From Methanoculleus sp. (lineage in GTDB: Archaea; Halobacteriota; Methanomicrobia; Methanomicrobiales; Methanoculleaceae), in the NCBI GenBank assembly GCA_028698765.1, contig JAQVVW010000005.1:1-14704 (forward strand): a stretch of DNA of 14,704 nt. Reading direction: 5' to 3'. The translations under genes were made by a program, and so were the position numbers. The notes below the pieces were generated by a model. It did not search any database. It saw only the letters and a list, made by a program, of their open reading frames with translations, and was not told the DNA's origin. Below, in pieces: positions 1-6,655 of the stretch (the first letter of the stretch is position 1; each line of letters begins with the position of its first letter).

Positions 1-841
1 CGGAGAGGCCGATGAGGACCGATGTCTGGTCGCATTTCTGGACGTAGTCGCGGGGGCCGAGGACCAGCGCCCGCCAGATCTCGGACTCAGGGCACTGGTC
101 GTCGGGAGCGACCGCCTGCGGGACGGGGCGGGCGATATCGACGGTTACGACGTCCTCGGCAAAGGCCGCACCGCGGGCGATGAGGGTTCCGTCGGCGGAA
201 AAAGCAACGCTCCGACCGTCAAAGACCAGATCGTCATTCCCGCCGACGAGGTTTGCCGAGACGATTGCGACCTGGCGGGTCCTCGCGATCTCCGAGAGCG
301 CCTCCTCGCGCAGGGCGTGCAGGCCTGCGGCAAACGGCGATGCGGAGAGGTTCACAATCACCTCCGGCACCGGCCCGGCACACCGGATCTCCTCACCGAT
401 GGTGACCCCGACCGTCACCCCGTCGAGGTTGAGGGATTGCGGGATCCCGGACCCCGGCTCGAAGTAGCGGTCTTCATCGAATACGCCGGAGGAGAGACGG
501 GCCTTCCGGAACGTCTTACTTACCGCACCGTCCCGGAGGAGGGCGGCGGCGTTGAAGAGCGGCCGGCCGGTGCCGGTGAGGTTCGGCTCGGCGAAACCGA
601 CGAGAACCGGGGGCGCGCCCCTGAGGTCGGCTGCAAGTTCGCCGAGGACGGTGAGACTGCGCGCGATAAACCCCGTTTGCAACAGCAGGTCCCGGGGTGG
701 GCAGCCCGGCAGGGAGAGCTCCGGTGCCACGATCAGGTCCGGCCGGTAATGGGACGCTTCATCGACGCCTGCCGCTATCCTGTCGGCGTTTCCGGCGAGG
801 TCGCCGACGACCGTGTTCAGCTGGAGAAGTGCGATCTTCAT
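1..841 (-). CDS. nadE: Glutamine-type NAD+ synthetase, N-terminal part (cut by window edge), amidase Cys missing
   Basis: Makes NAD+ from deamido-NAD+ and ATP; the family's nitrilase-like N-terminal domain normally frees ammonia from glutamine for the C-terminal synthetase domain. The frame opens with ATG at 841 (MKIALLQLNT) and is still open at base 1, giving 280 residues. Family landmarks are clear: APELSLPG with the catalytic Glu at residue 41, a Lys at 113, GVFDEDRYFEPG at 119-130, NLSASPF, and at the edge LGPRDYVQKC followed by LIGLSG, the start of the synthetase P-loop (normally SGGIDS). The oddity is TIGEEI at 147-152, where the family has TICED(I/L)W: the nucleophile Cys is Gly149 (codon at 395-397). 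The LPxY segment after Lys113 is also altered to LSS and one residue shorter. The frame is otherwise intact, so this is not a decayed gene. I infer an enzyme that uses free ammonia. Family call is firm; loss of glutaminase activity is an inference. Confidence 0.9.
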   Translation of the reverse strand, partial: MKIALLQLNTVVGDLAGNADRIAAGVDEASHYRPDLIVAPELSLPGCPPRDLLLQTGFIARSLTVLGELAADLRGAPPVLVGFAEPNLTGTGRPLFNAAALLRDGAVSKTFRKARLSSGVFDEDRYFEPGSGIPQSLNLDGVTVGVTIGEEIRCAGPVPEVIVNLSASPFAAGLHALREEALSEIARTRQVAIVSANLVGGNDDLVFDGRSVAFSADGTLIARGAAFAEDVVTVDIARPVPQAVAPDDQCPESEIWRALVLGPRDYVQKCDQTSVLIGLS

Positions 842-865
842 GGTTATACCCGGTTCATCCTGATC

Positions 866-875
866 AGTAATTACG
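866..875 (-). promoter_or_regulatory. Candidate TATA box for the NAD+ synthetase gene
   Basis: On the minus strand the A/T-rich GTAATTAC lies at 867-874, centred about 29 nt before the ATG at 841. At the usual archaeal spacing of about 26 nt, transcription would start at about 844, so the message would be essentially leaderless. No Shine-Dalgarno is visible before that ATG, which agrees. The box is a weak match to the TTTATATA consensus. Confidence 0.35.
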
Positions 876-1013
876 AAATGGATGGCATATGCCTTTGCAC
901 GACCTTATTCTCCTATCCGGGCGTGCAGGACATCCCGGAGGCCCCGGGTCCCCTCGGAGAAACCAGTGTAAAAAAAGCCGATACCGGATCAGGACAGCGT
1001 AAAGAGCGATCAG

Positions 1014-1020
1014 TTTTAAT
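1014..1020 (+). promoter_or_regulatory. Possible TATA element for the sensor / USP-GNAT operon
   Basis: The stretch between the divergent genes (842-1143, about 300 bases) holds no convincing gene. The best plus-strand TATA-like string is TTTTAAT at 1014-1020, which would start transcription near 1043 and leave a leader of about 100 nt. This is weak: it is a short A/T run and other A-rich runs occur nearby (969-977). Confidence 0.25.
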
Positions 1021-1143
1021 GGCCAGACGTAAAAGCGCCTTATGAGAGACCATGCATGACATCTCCCGTAAAGGCGAAATCCAAACCTGGTACGCCCGGA
1101 TTGCGTGCAGACAGCCCTTCCTGGGTCTGAGGCGGGTAGCCTG

Positions 1144-2487
1144 ATGCCCGGACAGCGCCGGTTCGCAGGTATAGCAAGCGAGGATGCCCGTCTTCCCCTT
1201 CTTGCGGCCTCGGTCGTCATCGCCTTTGTGGCAAACGCTGCCGGGCTCGTTGCCGGGATCACGAGCGTCTTTCCGCACCTCGTGTATCTGCCTATCGTGC
1301 TCGCCGCCTGCTGGTTCCCTCGCCGCGGCATCGCTTTCTCGCTCGCCATCGCCCTGGGCTACCTGGCAATGACCCTGCCTTTCGCCGGGGGCGACGCCGG
1401 GCCGGTCGTTGCGGCGCTCGCGCGTGCGATGGTCTTCGTCGCAATCGGCGCAGTCATATCGCTCCTCACTCTGAGTCTCCGGGAACGGGAGCAGCGTTAC
1501 CGGGCGGTCTTTGACAATTCGGAAGCAGGAGCGTTCATCCTCACTCCCGGAGACAGCGAACCGCGCATCGAGGAGGTCAACTACGTGGGCGCTGCCCTCC
1601 TCGGTTCCCGGGCGAACGATCTGGTCGGAGAGCCCATCATCCGGTTCCTCGACGATCCTGCCGTATGGAGAGAGTTCCAGGCAAAGGTCCGCCGCGACGG
1701 TGCAGTCTACGGGTATGAGGTGCCCCTCCGCCGCCCGGACGGTGTCGCCGTCCGGGTGCTCGAATCGGGAGGGCTGCTCCCGGACGGGCGGATCATCCTC
1801 ACGCTCGTCGATATCACCGCCCGGACGAATGCTGAAGATTCCCTCCGCCGGACGAACGCCAAGCTGAACATGCTGGGACGGCTCACCCAGAACGATCTGC
1901 TGGCGGGGATATCGACACTCCTTGGGCGGATAGGCGACGGGGTGCAGCAGTTTGACGATCCTGCCCTTCTCCGGTACCTGGACGGCCTGGGACAGGATGC
2001 CCTGGTCGTGCAACGTAGTGCGGAGATCACCAGGGATTATCAGGACCTCGGCCTCCGGCCGGCGGACTGGCAGCCCCTGCAGAGCGCGATCCGGGAGGCG
2101 ACGTCGTGCCTCCTGCTGCCCGAGTTATCGGTCAGGTCCTGGGTGGAGCGGGTCGAGGTCTTCGCCGACCCGATGCTCGACCGGGTCTTTTTAAATCTCA
2201 TCAAGAGTTCCGCCCGCCACGGAAAGACCGTCTCGCAGGTCGTCATCACCTACCGGGTCGGGGATGACGGGCTCCTGATCTATGTAGAGGACGACGGTGT
2301 GGGTATCCCCGAAGCAGAGAAAGAGAGGATCTTCGAGTACGGCGCCTGTGCCGGAGGGGGACTCGGGCTCTTCCTCGTCCGCGAGATCCTCTCGATCACG
2401 AATATGACGATCCGCGAGATCGGGGAACCCGGCGAGGGAGCGAGGTTCGAGATACACGTACCGCTGGAAGGATACCGGATAATCTGA
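1144..2487 (+). CDS. Membrane PAS sensor with degenerate histidine-kinase core
   Basis: 447-residue sensor. Residues about 18-111 form about four membrane segments, followed by a PAS domain at about 117-228 (YRAVFDNSEAG to LVDITAR) and a C-terminal kinase-like region. The DGVGIP (G1) and GGGLGLFL (G2) motifs of the HATPase fold are present. Two key residues are not. In the methanogen-type H-box (LNLLSSITRHD) the phosphoacceptor His is replaced: here LTQND, with Asn250 at 1891-1893. In the N-box, NLIxNAxRHG reads NLIKSSARHG, with Ser355 at 2206-2208 in place of the Mg-ATP Asn. Autophosphorylation therefore looks unlikely, though nucleotide binding may persist. I chose ATG 1144 because GAGG precedes it by about 11 nt; an in-frame GTG at 1105 has no Shine-Dalgarno. 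The next gene follows after 8 nt. No response regulator is adjacent. Confidence 0.88.
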   Translation: MPGQRRFAGIASEDARLPLLAASVVIAFVANAAGLVAGITSVFPHLVYLPIVLAACWFPRRGIAFSLAIALGYLAMTLPFAGGDAGPVVAALARAMVFVAIGAVISLLTLSLREREQRYRAVFDNSEAGAFILTPGDSEPRIEEVNYVGAALLGSRANDLVGEPIIRFLDDPAVWREFQAKVRRDGAVYGYEVPLRRPDGVAVRVLESGGLLPDGRIILTLVDITARTNAEDSLRRTNAKLNMLGRLTQNDLLAGISTLLGRIGDGVQQFDDPALLRYLDGLGQDALVVQRSAEITRDYQDLGLRPADWQPLQSAIREATSCLLLPELSVRSWVERVEVFADPMLDRVFLNLIKSSARHGKTVSQVVITYRVGDDGLLIYVEDDGVGIPEAEKERIFEYGACAGGGLGLFLVREILSITNMTIREIGEPGEGARFEIHVPLEGYRII

Positions 2488-2492
2488 GGGAG
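2486..2492 (+). promoter_or_regulatory. Shine-Dalgarno overlapping the sensor stop codon
   Basis: GAGGGAG at 2486-2492 overlaps the TGA stop of the sensor (2485-2487) and ends 3 nt before the ATG at 2496. The overlap means the downstream gene is read from the same message, probably with translational coupling. Confidence 0.7.
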
Positions 2493-2495
2493 ACC

Positions 2496-3731
2496 ATGTT
2501 TAAGAAAGTACTCATCGCGACGGATCTCTCCGAAGCCTCCATAGCCATGGTGAAGCGGGTCGGCGAGGTCCCCGGAGTCCGCGAGGTCATCCTCTTCCAT
2601 GTCCAGACCTCGGCCGCCTCCATACCCGCCGACGGTCCGATCCGCCGGATGCAGGAGTTGGTGCTGCGACAGGGGTTCTCCGTGGAGGTAGTGATAGCGG
2701 AGAACGACGGGACGACTGTTACCGAGAGGATACTCAGGGCCGCAACCGAGACGGGCGTCGATCTGATTGCAATGGGTGTCAGGAACCAGGGGCTCCTCAG
2801 GAACCTCTTCGGCAGGAACGTTGCGGCTACCGTGCTCCGGGATGCCAGAACACATGTCCTTGTCGTCCCGCAACCGGCGGAGGGCAGACCGCCGCTCTTT
2901 TCGCGGCTGCTGGTGCCGACGGATCTCACGGCCCTGGCGCCGGAGGTCCGTTCCCTCCTGGAATTTCCGGCCGGAGACGGGACGGCGGTGCTCCTGCACG
3001 TCGTAGAACCCGGTCGTGCAGGCACAGAGCCGGAGGCGGCCGGCCGGCTCTCCGCTCTCCACAACGGCCTCACGCTCCCGGCGGGACGGAAACTCCGGGC
3101 CCTGGTGCGTACCGGACCCCCGGCACGCACGATCTGCTCAGTGGCGGAAGAAATCGGCGCCTCTGCGATCATCATCCCGCGTATGGATAGGCGTGATGCC
3201 GCGGGAAGCATACCGCTTGGTGCGGTCACCGCCGGTGTCGTGGAGTGCGTGCGGCCGCCGGTACTGGTGCTGGCGGTCCCGATTCACCTCGCGGTCGAGA
3301 CCCGGGAACTGCGAAGCGAGGAGTTCGCGCTTGCAGAAGAGATCTGGGTTGATTACCACGAACTAAAGGCTGACCCAAAGACGGATCGGATCTTCGGGGT
3401 CTTTGCGGGCGAGTTCCTCGTCTCCGTCGCCCGGTGCCGGCGGCACCCGGACGGCTGCGAGGTGGACGGCGTCTTCACCCCGGTCCGGTTCCGGGGCAAG
3501 GGGTATGCCCGGCGAGCGATGGACGCACTCGTCGAGGCGTGCCAGCACGATACCCTGTACATGCACTCGGTCAGGAACCTCGTCGACTTCTACGGGGAGT
3601 ATGGGTTCATATCGATACCCGAAGGCGACCTCCCGCCGACGATCCGGGCGAGATTCGCGTTTGCTCTCGGCGAGATGGAGGGGGCGAACGTCCAGCCGAT
3701 GCGGCGGACCGCCAGCTGGTTCCGGCGATAA
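2496..3731 (+). CDS. USP-USP-GNAT fusion: tandem universal stress domains with an acetyltransferase
   Basis: 411-residue soluble protein with three domains. USP 1 (about 1-128) opens with FKKVLIATDLSEAS and ends THVLVVP; its nucleotide loop reads MGVRNQGLLRNLFGRNVA, close to the G-2x-G-9x-G(S/T) pattern but with Arg in place of the final Ser/Thr. USP 2 (about 135-262) opens with FSRLLVPTDLTALAPE and ends VLVLA; its loop is eroded. The C-terminal part (about 268-400) is a GNAT acetyltransferase, with the acetyl-CoA loop RGKGYA at 333-338 and the NLVDFYGEYGF motif near 360. Typical USP proteins have one or two domains and no enzyme. The gene is coupled to the upstream sensor. I infer a stress-responsive acetyltransferase, possibly one that acetylates its own USP domains or other proteins. 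The substrate is unknown; the domain calls are firm. Confidence 0.9.
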   Translation: MFKKVLIATDLSEASIAMVKRVGEVPGVREVILFHVQTSAASIPADGPIRRMQELVLRQGFSVEVVIAENDGTTVTERILRAATETGVDLIAMGVRNQGLLRNLFGRNVAATVLRDARTHVLVVPQPAEGRPPLFSRLLVPTDLTALAPEVRSLLEFPAGDGTAVLLHVVEPGRAGTEPEAAGRLSALHNGLTLPAGRKLRALVRTGPPARTICSVAEEIGASAIIIPRMDRRDAAGSIPLGAVTAGVVECVRPPVLVLAVPIHLAVETRELRSEEFALAEEIWVDYHELKADPKTDRIFGVFAGEFLVSVARCRRHPDGCEVDGVFTPVRFRGKGYARRAMDALVEACQHDTLYMHSVRNLVDFYGEYGFISIPEGDLPPTIRARFAFALGEMEGANVQPMRRTASWFRR

Positions 3732-3760
3732 TGCGTTCTCGCGCGGCCGCTCCGCCTGCT

Positions 3761-3931
3761 TCAGTCGTCATAGAGTTCGGGGAACTCTATATCGTCTTCG
3801 ATCTCGTCGGGGTACGGGACATCGATGATGACCGCTCCGTCCTCGAGGATGTCGCCGATCTCGATGCATACCCCGGCAGGAAACTCCCGTTCCTCTGTTC
3901 TGCCGTCAGAGTGTTTGATGTACGCCCACAT
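3761..3931 (-). CDS. Small acidic protein of unknown function
   Basis: I do not recognise a named family. From ATG 3931 the protein has 56 residues, starting MWAYIKHSDGRTEE and ending EFPELYDD, with an acidic tail and no membrane segment. The GDILEDG and VDVPYPDE-like stretches look like real coding sequence, probably a small beta-rich domain. The start is uncertain. ATG 3931 has AGGGG about 7 nt upstream. An in-frame ATG at 3985 (74 residues) lies about 5 nt after the transcript start predicted from the TATA box at 4013-4020, but adds an unstructured-looking extension. The gene is convergent with the USP-GNAT gene, 29 nt away. Confidence 0.65.
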   Translation of the reverse strand: MWAYIKHSDGRTEEREFPAGVCIEIGDILEDGAVIIDVPYPDEIEDDIEFPELYDD

Positions 3932-4012
3932 ACTATACCCCTGCAGATCCATTCTCTCGGTGCTCCCGGCGCAATCCGGAAACATGCTCCTATTCCAGTA
4001 TCAGATGGCGGT

Positions 4013-4020
4013 TTTATAAA
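4013..4020 (-). promoter_or_regulatory. TATA box for the small acidic protein
   Basis: TTTATAAA is a consensus-like archaeal TATA box and reads the same on both strands. On the minus strand it predicts a start near 3990, just before the small-protein gene. On the plus strand the next gene is 160 nt away and has its own box. Confidence 0.55.
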
Positions 4021-4145
4021 GATTTTGCGCTCTAAAATGCCCTGTTATGGCATACTATCCCGGATTCCCGGGGTGATATAGATGAAAGCGCATCCCTGAC
4101 GACCGTGTCGGAGGGATCCGTCTTGCCCCTGCGGCGATGAACAGC

Positions 4146-4152
4146 CATATAT
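4146..4152 (+). promoter_or_regulatory. TATA box of the phosphodiesterase gene, leaderless
   Basis: CATATAT at 4146-4152 is centred about 28 nt before ATG 4178, so transcription should begin within a few bases of the start codon. The rest of the gap (4021-4145) shows only a short ATGCC/GGCAT dyad (4037-4053) and no gene. Confidence 0.55.
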
Positions 4153-4177
4153 CGGGGCGGTACCCAGGGATGCATAC

Positions 4178-4675
4178 ATGCGCATCGGGATCCTCTCCGA
4201 CACACACGACTGCCTTGAGATGGTGGACGCGGCCGTAAAGCAGCTGAACGGGGAACGGGTAGATCTGGTGCTTCACGCCGGGGACTATGTCTCGCCGTTC
4301 GTCATCCCCCGGCTTGCAAACCTGCAGTCGCCCATGATCGGCGTCCTCGGGAACAACGACGGCGATCTCCGCCTTCTCGCGGCACGGTTCTCCGAACACG
4401 ACCGGCTCAGCCTGCGGGGCACGTTTGCCGCAGTTACCGCTGGCGGCATGACGATAGGTCTGCTCCACGGTGACGACCGCGAACTCCTGCAGGCGCTCAT
4501 CGGGCGGAACGCCTTCGACGTCGTGGTTCACGGCCATACCCACCAGGCGCAGGTCAGAACGCTCTGCGGGACGCTGGTCGTCAACCCCGGGGAGGCCTGC
4601 GGTTACCTGACCGGACGACCGACCGTCGCCGTGCTGGATACAGGGAGCCGGAACGTGGAACTGCTCTCCCTCTGA
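4178..4675 (+). CDS. MJ0936/YfcE-type metallophosphodiesterase
   Basis: A 165-residue calcineurin-like phosphoesterase, full length for the MJ0936/YfcE family, which hydrolyses phosphodiester bonds using two metal ions. The metal ligands are all present: SDTHD (Asp8, His10), HAGD (Asp36), GNND (Asn59), LLHGDD (His97) and GHTH (His120, His122). NPGEACGYLTGRPT near residue 136 is the usual family ending. No signal peptide, so cytoplasmic. The physiological substrate is not shown by the sequence. It stands alone, convergent with the exported-protein gene 30 nt downstream, and is probably read from a leaderless transcript. Confidence 0.92.
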   Translation: MRIGILSDTHDCLEMVDAAVKQLNGERVDLVLHAGDYVSPFVIPRLANLQSPMIGVLGNNDGDLRLLAARFSEHDRLSLRGTFAAVTAGGMTIGLLHGDDRELLQALIGRNAFDVVVHGHTHQAQVRTLCGTLVVNPGEACGYLTGRPTVAVLDTGSRNVELLSL

Positions 4676-4680
4676 TCCGG

Positions 4681-4685
4681 AAAAA
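4681..4685 (-). terminator. T-tract terminator after the exported-protein gene
   Basis: A run of five A on the plus strand (T on the minus) begins about 21 nt beyond the stop codon of the minus-strand gene ending at 4706. Short T-tracts without a hairpin are the usual archaeal intrinsic terminator. The run is short, so support is modest. Confidence 0.4.
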
Positions 4686-4705
4686 GGGTGAAGAAACGGT
4701 GCGGG

Positions 4706-6103
4706 TTATACCGCATCCGCGCCGTCGGGCACTTCGTCGAGGTTCCAGGCCGGGGCGCCGGCGTACCCGAGATCCGCCCTGAGCGTCGCCCCGGAGACCT
4801 CGAAGGTATCCGGGATGTCGAAGTAGAGGTAGCCTTTCAGCGACTCATACCGCTCAAGCGGTTTTCTGTCGAACGACTCTCCGAGCGTGGTGAAGGGGGG
4901 AACCTCCAGGGGTGCAAACGTGGTTCCTCCGTGCTCAAGGATAAACGCGTCCCGCCCGGGAGCCTCGATGGTGTAGAAGTCGGAGTCGCCCTTGTGTCCG
5001 AGGTTGGTCGACTTGACGGCGACGAGGAGGAACATACGCCCCTCGCCTGCTTTAATCGTCGGCGTCGACTCATTGCCGGGAACCTCACGGTATGTCGTTG
5101 CGGTCCGGGTGGACTCGGCGAGCAGCGAGACCATATTCTCGCCGCCCGGATCGTCGTAGGTGTGGCGGTCCATGAGCGGGAGAACCTTCTCCGGCGTTGC
5201 GACCGCGATCGGTCCGGTACTGGCCGGGGTCTCGGATGCCCGGGCCGTGAAGGTGCTGGCGGCGCTCATCGTGGAGATGCCGTCGTCTGCTGGTTGTACC
5301 TCAGCGGCCTGTCGGGCGGCATTCTCAAGCCCCTCCGACGCTGCGGCGAGATCCTTGAATGCTGTCGGAACGACATCCTCGCCGGCATCTGCCGGGTCGA
5401 GGAGCGTCTTGCCTGCCGACGAGTATGCCTCAAGCGACCTGACGAACTCGTCCTTGAAGGGCTGGCGTTCCGGGGAGACCTGGAGCGGCTGCACCTCGCC
5501 GAGCAGCCTGACGGAGAACGCGTACAGTTCATCCGCCGCTACGGCGGCGGCATCGCTATCCTGCAGATAGAGGGCGTGGGCATGCTCCATCGAGAGTCTC
5601 ATCAGGCGGATGCTGGCGGTCTCGACCAGCCCTGCCAGCCGTTCGTCGTCATACCTGTCGGTCTCTCTTTGAGGTGCCCCGACCACAGAAACGGGCTGGT
5701 CGGTGCTCTCCGGGGCGGCAGGTGTCACCGGCTCCGCATCGCTCTCGAAGAGGGGATCTTCGGGCGAAGAGGAGATGTTTTCCTCGTTCCGGAACTCTGC
5801 GACCGGATCGGGGTTGTCCCTCTCATCCATGAGCACCGGGAAGGTCTCGGTTACGTTCTCCTCCTCCGGGAGTACCGGGGCCGCGTCCGTTACGTCCCCC
5901 TCATCGGGGAGTTCCAGAAGGCCGGATGGCTCCAGTCTGCCCTCTATCGCCGACAGGTTGCCGGGCGAGAACGGCAGTAGTTCTCCCGACTCAAGCGCCG
6001 TGAGCCCCTGGCCTGAATCGGCAACGGCTGGTATGGCGATGAGGAATCCCGCGCAAACGGCAATTCCCAGGAAAATGAGGGCATTGTCGTGGTGTTTGCT
6101 CAT
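4706..6103 (-). CDS. Exported protein with acidic linker, function unknown
   Basis: A 465-residue protein of no family I can name. The N-terminus (MSKHHDNALIFLGIAVCAGF...) is a signal peptide with likely cleavage after AVA near residue 28; no lipobox follows. Then comes an acidic Pro/Glu/Ser-rich linker (about residues 45-125), a helical region (about 140-270), and a C-terminal globular domain (about 325-455) with VPGNEST, GRMFLLVAVKSTNLG and LYFDIPDTFEVSGATL. The last pattern resembles the DUF4352-type beta-sandwich domains of exported archaeal and Firmicute proteins, but this is only a resemblance. There is no C-terminal membrane anchor. ATG 6103 is preferred over in-frame ATG 6109 because the TATA box at 6124-6135 puts the transcript start almost exactly at 6103. 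It is probably secreted or wall-associated. Confidence 0.85.
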   Translation of the reverse strand: MSKHHDNALIFLGIAVCAGFLIAIPAVADSGQGLTALESGELLPFSPGNLSAIEGRLEPSGLLELPDEGDVTDAAPVLPEEENVTETFPVLMDERDNPDPVAEFRNEENISSSPEDPLFESDAEPVTPAAPESTDQPVSVVGAPQRETDRYDDERLAGLVETASIRLMRLSMEHAHALYLQDSDAAAVAADELYAFSVRLLGEVQPLQVSPERQPFKDEFVRSLEAYSSAGKTLLDPADAGEDVVPTAFKDLAAASEGLENAARQAAEVQPADDGISTMSAASTFTARASETPASTGPIAVATPEKVLPLMDRHTYDDPGGENMVSLLAESTRTATTYREVPGNESTPTIKAGEGRMFLLVAVKSTNLGHKGDSDFYTIEAPGRDAFILEHGGTTFAPLEVPPFTTLGESFDRKPLERYESLKGYLYFDIPDTFEVSGATLRADLGYAGAPAWNLDEVPDGADAV

Positions 6104-6123
6104 GAGCATTTTTCTTTCAGTTG

Positions 6124-6135
6124 ATTTATATAAAT
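6124..6135 (-). promoter_or_regulatory. Strong TATA box of the exported-protein gene
   Basis: ATTTATATAAAT is a perfect palindromic TATA element in an A/T-rich patch, centred 26-27 nt from ATG 6103. That is the textbook archaeal distance for a leaderless transcript. It is the best promoter match in the window. Confidence 0.7.
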
Positions 6136-6397
6136 ATTATTATATTGCACGTTTTGAAAAATGACTCCTCCGGCAAAACCGTTTCAGTTACCACCGGATA
6201 TCCGCCTTTCCCCGGCTGCGTGCCCGGCAGAACCGCAGTCGTCGCGAAAGACCCGGGCTGGAACCGGCCGGCAGGCGAACCTCTCCTGAAACACGGTGGC
6301 CCTGTGGCGGGGTAGTGCCCGGCATATACCTGATGATCGATCCTGGTAGATCTGAGTATGATTTCCATTATCGTGCTCTGGCAAAGCCTCATTTTGG

Positions 6398-6426
6398 GTT
6401 TCACTCTTCCCTGACGAGATTGAAAC
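6398..6426 (+). repeat. Solitary CRISPR-repeat-like unit (no array)
   Basis: A 29-base unit starts GTTTCACTC and ends GAGATTGAAAC, so its ends are the inverted pair GTTTCA/TGAAAC, extended by flanking bases to GGGTTTCA (6396-6403) and TGAAACCC (6421-6428). The 3' end ATTGAAAC matches the 8-base tag that forms the crRNA 5' handle in type I-B and related archaeal systems, and the length fits CRISPR repeats. No second copy, spacer series or cas gene is in the window, so it is not an array. It could be an orphan or decayed repeat, or chance. Confidence 0.4.
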
Positions 6427-6640
6427 CCCACCCCACCCGCGCTTCGCGCTCCTCCCGGGGAAAGCCGTATCCCGGACTGGCATGCGAGCGGGAACACCTG
6501 AGGGGATCTCAACCTGTTGGGCACGACCTGCGACGAAGAGGGGCCGATGGATCTGCTCCGTGGTGGGTCACGTTCCTCGATTCTCTTGAGTCTGCTAGTA
6601 TAGTGACCGCGCCTGCTGCCAGCTGGTCGCGTTGAACTCC

Positions 6641-6655
6641 GGAGGCGCCGCCTCC
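6641..6655 (+). repeat. Hairpin upstream of the FMN-protein promoter
   Basis: GGAGGC-GCC-GCCTCC is a perfect 6-bp stem with a 3-base loop. It ends about 15 nt before the TATA box at 6669-6676, in a position where an activator or repressor could bind. It has the same triplet-loop design as the hairpins at 12912-13205. Confidence 0.4.

Noticed and set aside
317..1045. Long plus-strand open frame of 242 codons
   Set aside because: Antisense to the NAD+ synthetase gene, which has unmistakable family motifs; the translation has no domain features and reflects GC-rich third positions.
1105..1143. GTG 1105 as the start of the sensor gene
   Set aside because: No Shine-Dalgarno upstream, whereas ATG 1144 has GAGG about 11 nt before it; the extra 13 residues carry no recognisable feature.
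4688..5980. Plus-strand open frame of 430 codons
   Set aside because: Fully antisense to the exported protein, which has a signal peptide and a strong promoter; translation is Arg/Gly-rich without motifs.
6331..6364. C/D-box small RNA-like motifs (TGATGA, CTGA, ATGATT)
   Set aside because: No terminal D box and no closing stem; spacing only partly fits, so chance is likely.
6398..6426. A true CRISPR array
   Set aside because: Only one repeat-like unit is visible, with no spacer series or cas gene in the window.
6594..6640. tRNA-like segment (TAGTATAGTG D-arm-like, GTTGAACTCC T-loop-like)
   Set aside because: No acceptor stem and no proper anticodon stem; it cannot fold as a tRNA. At best a remnant.
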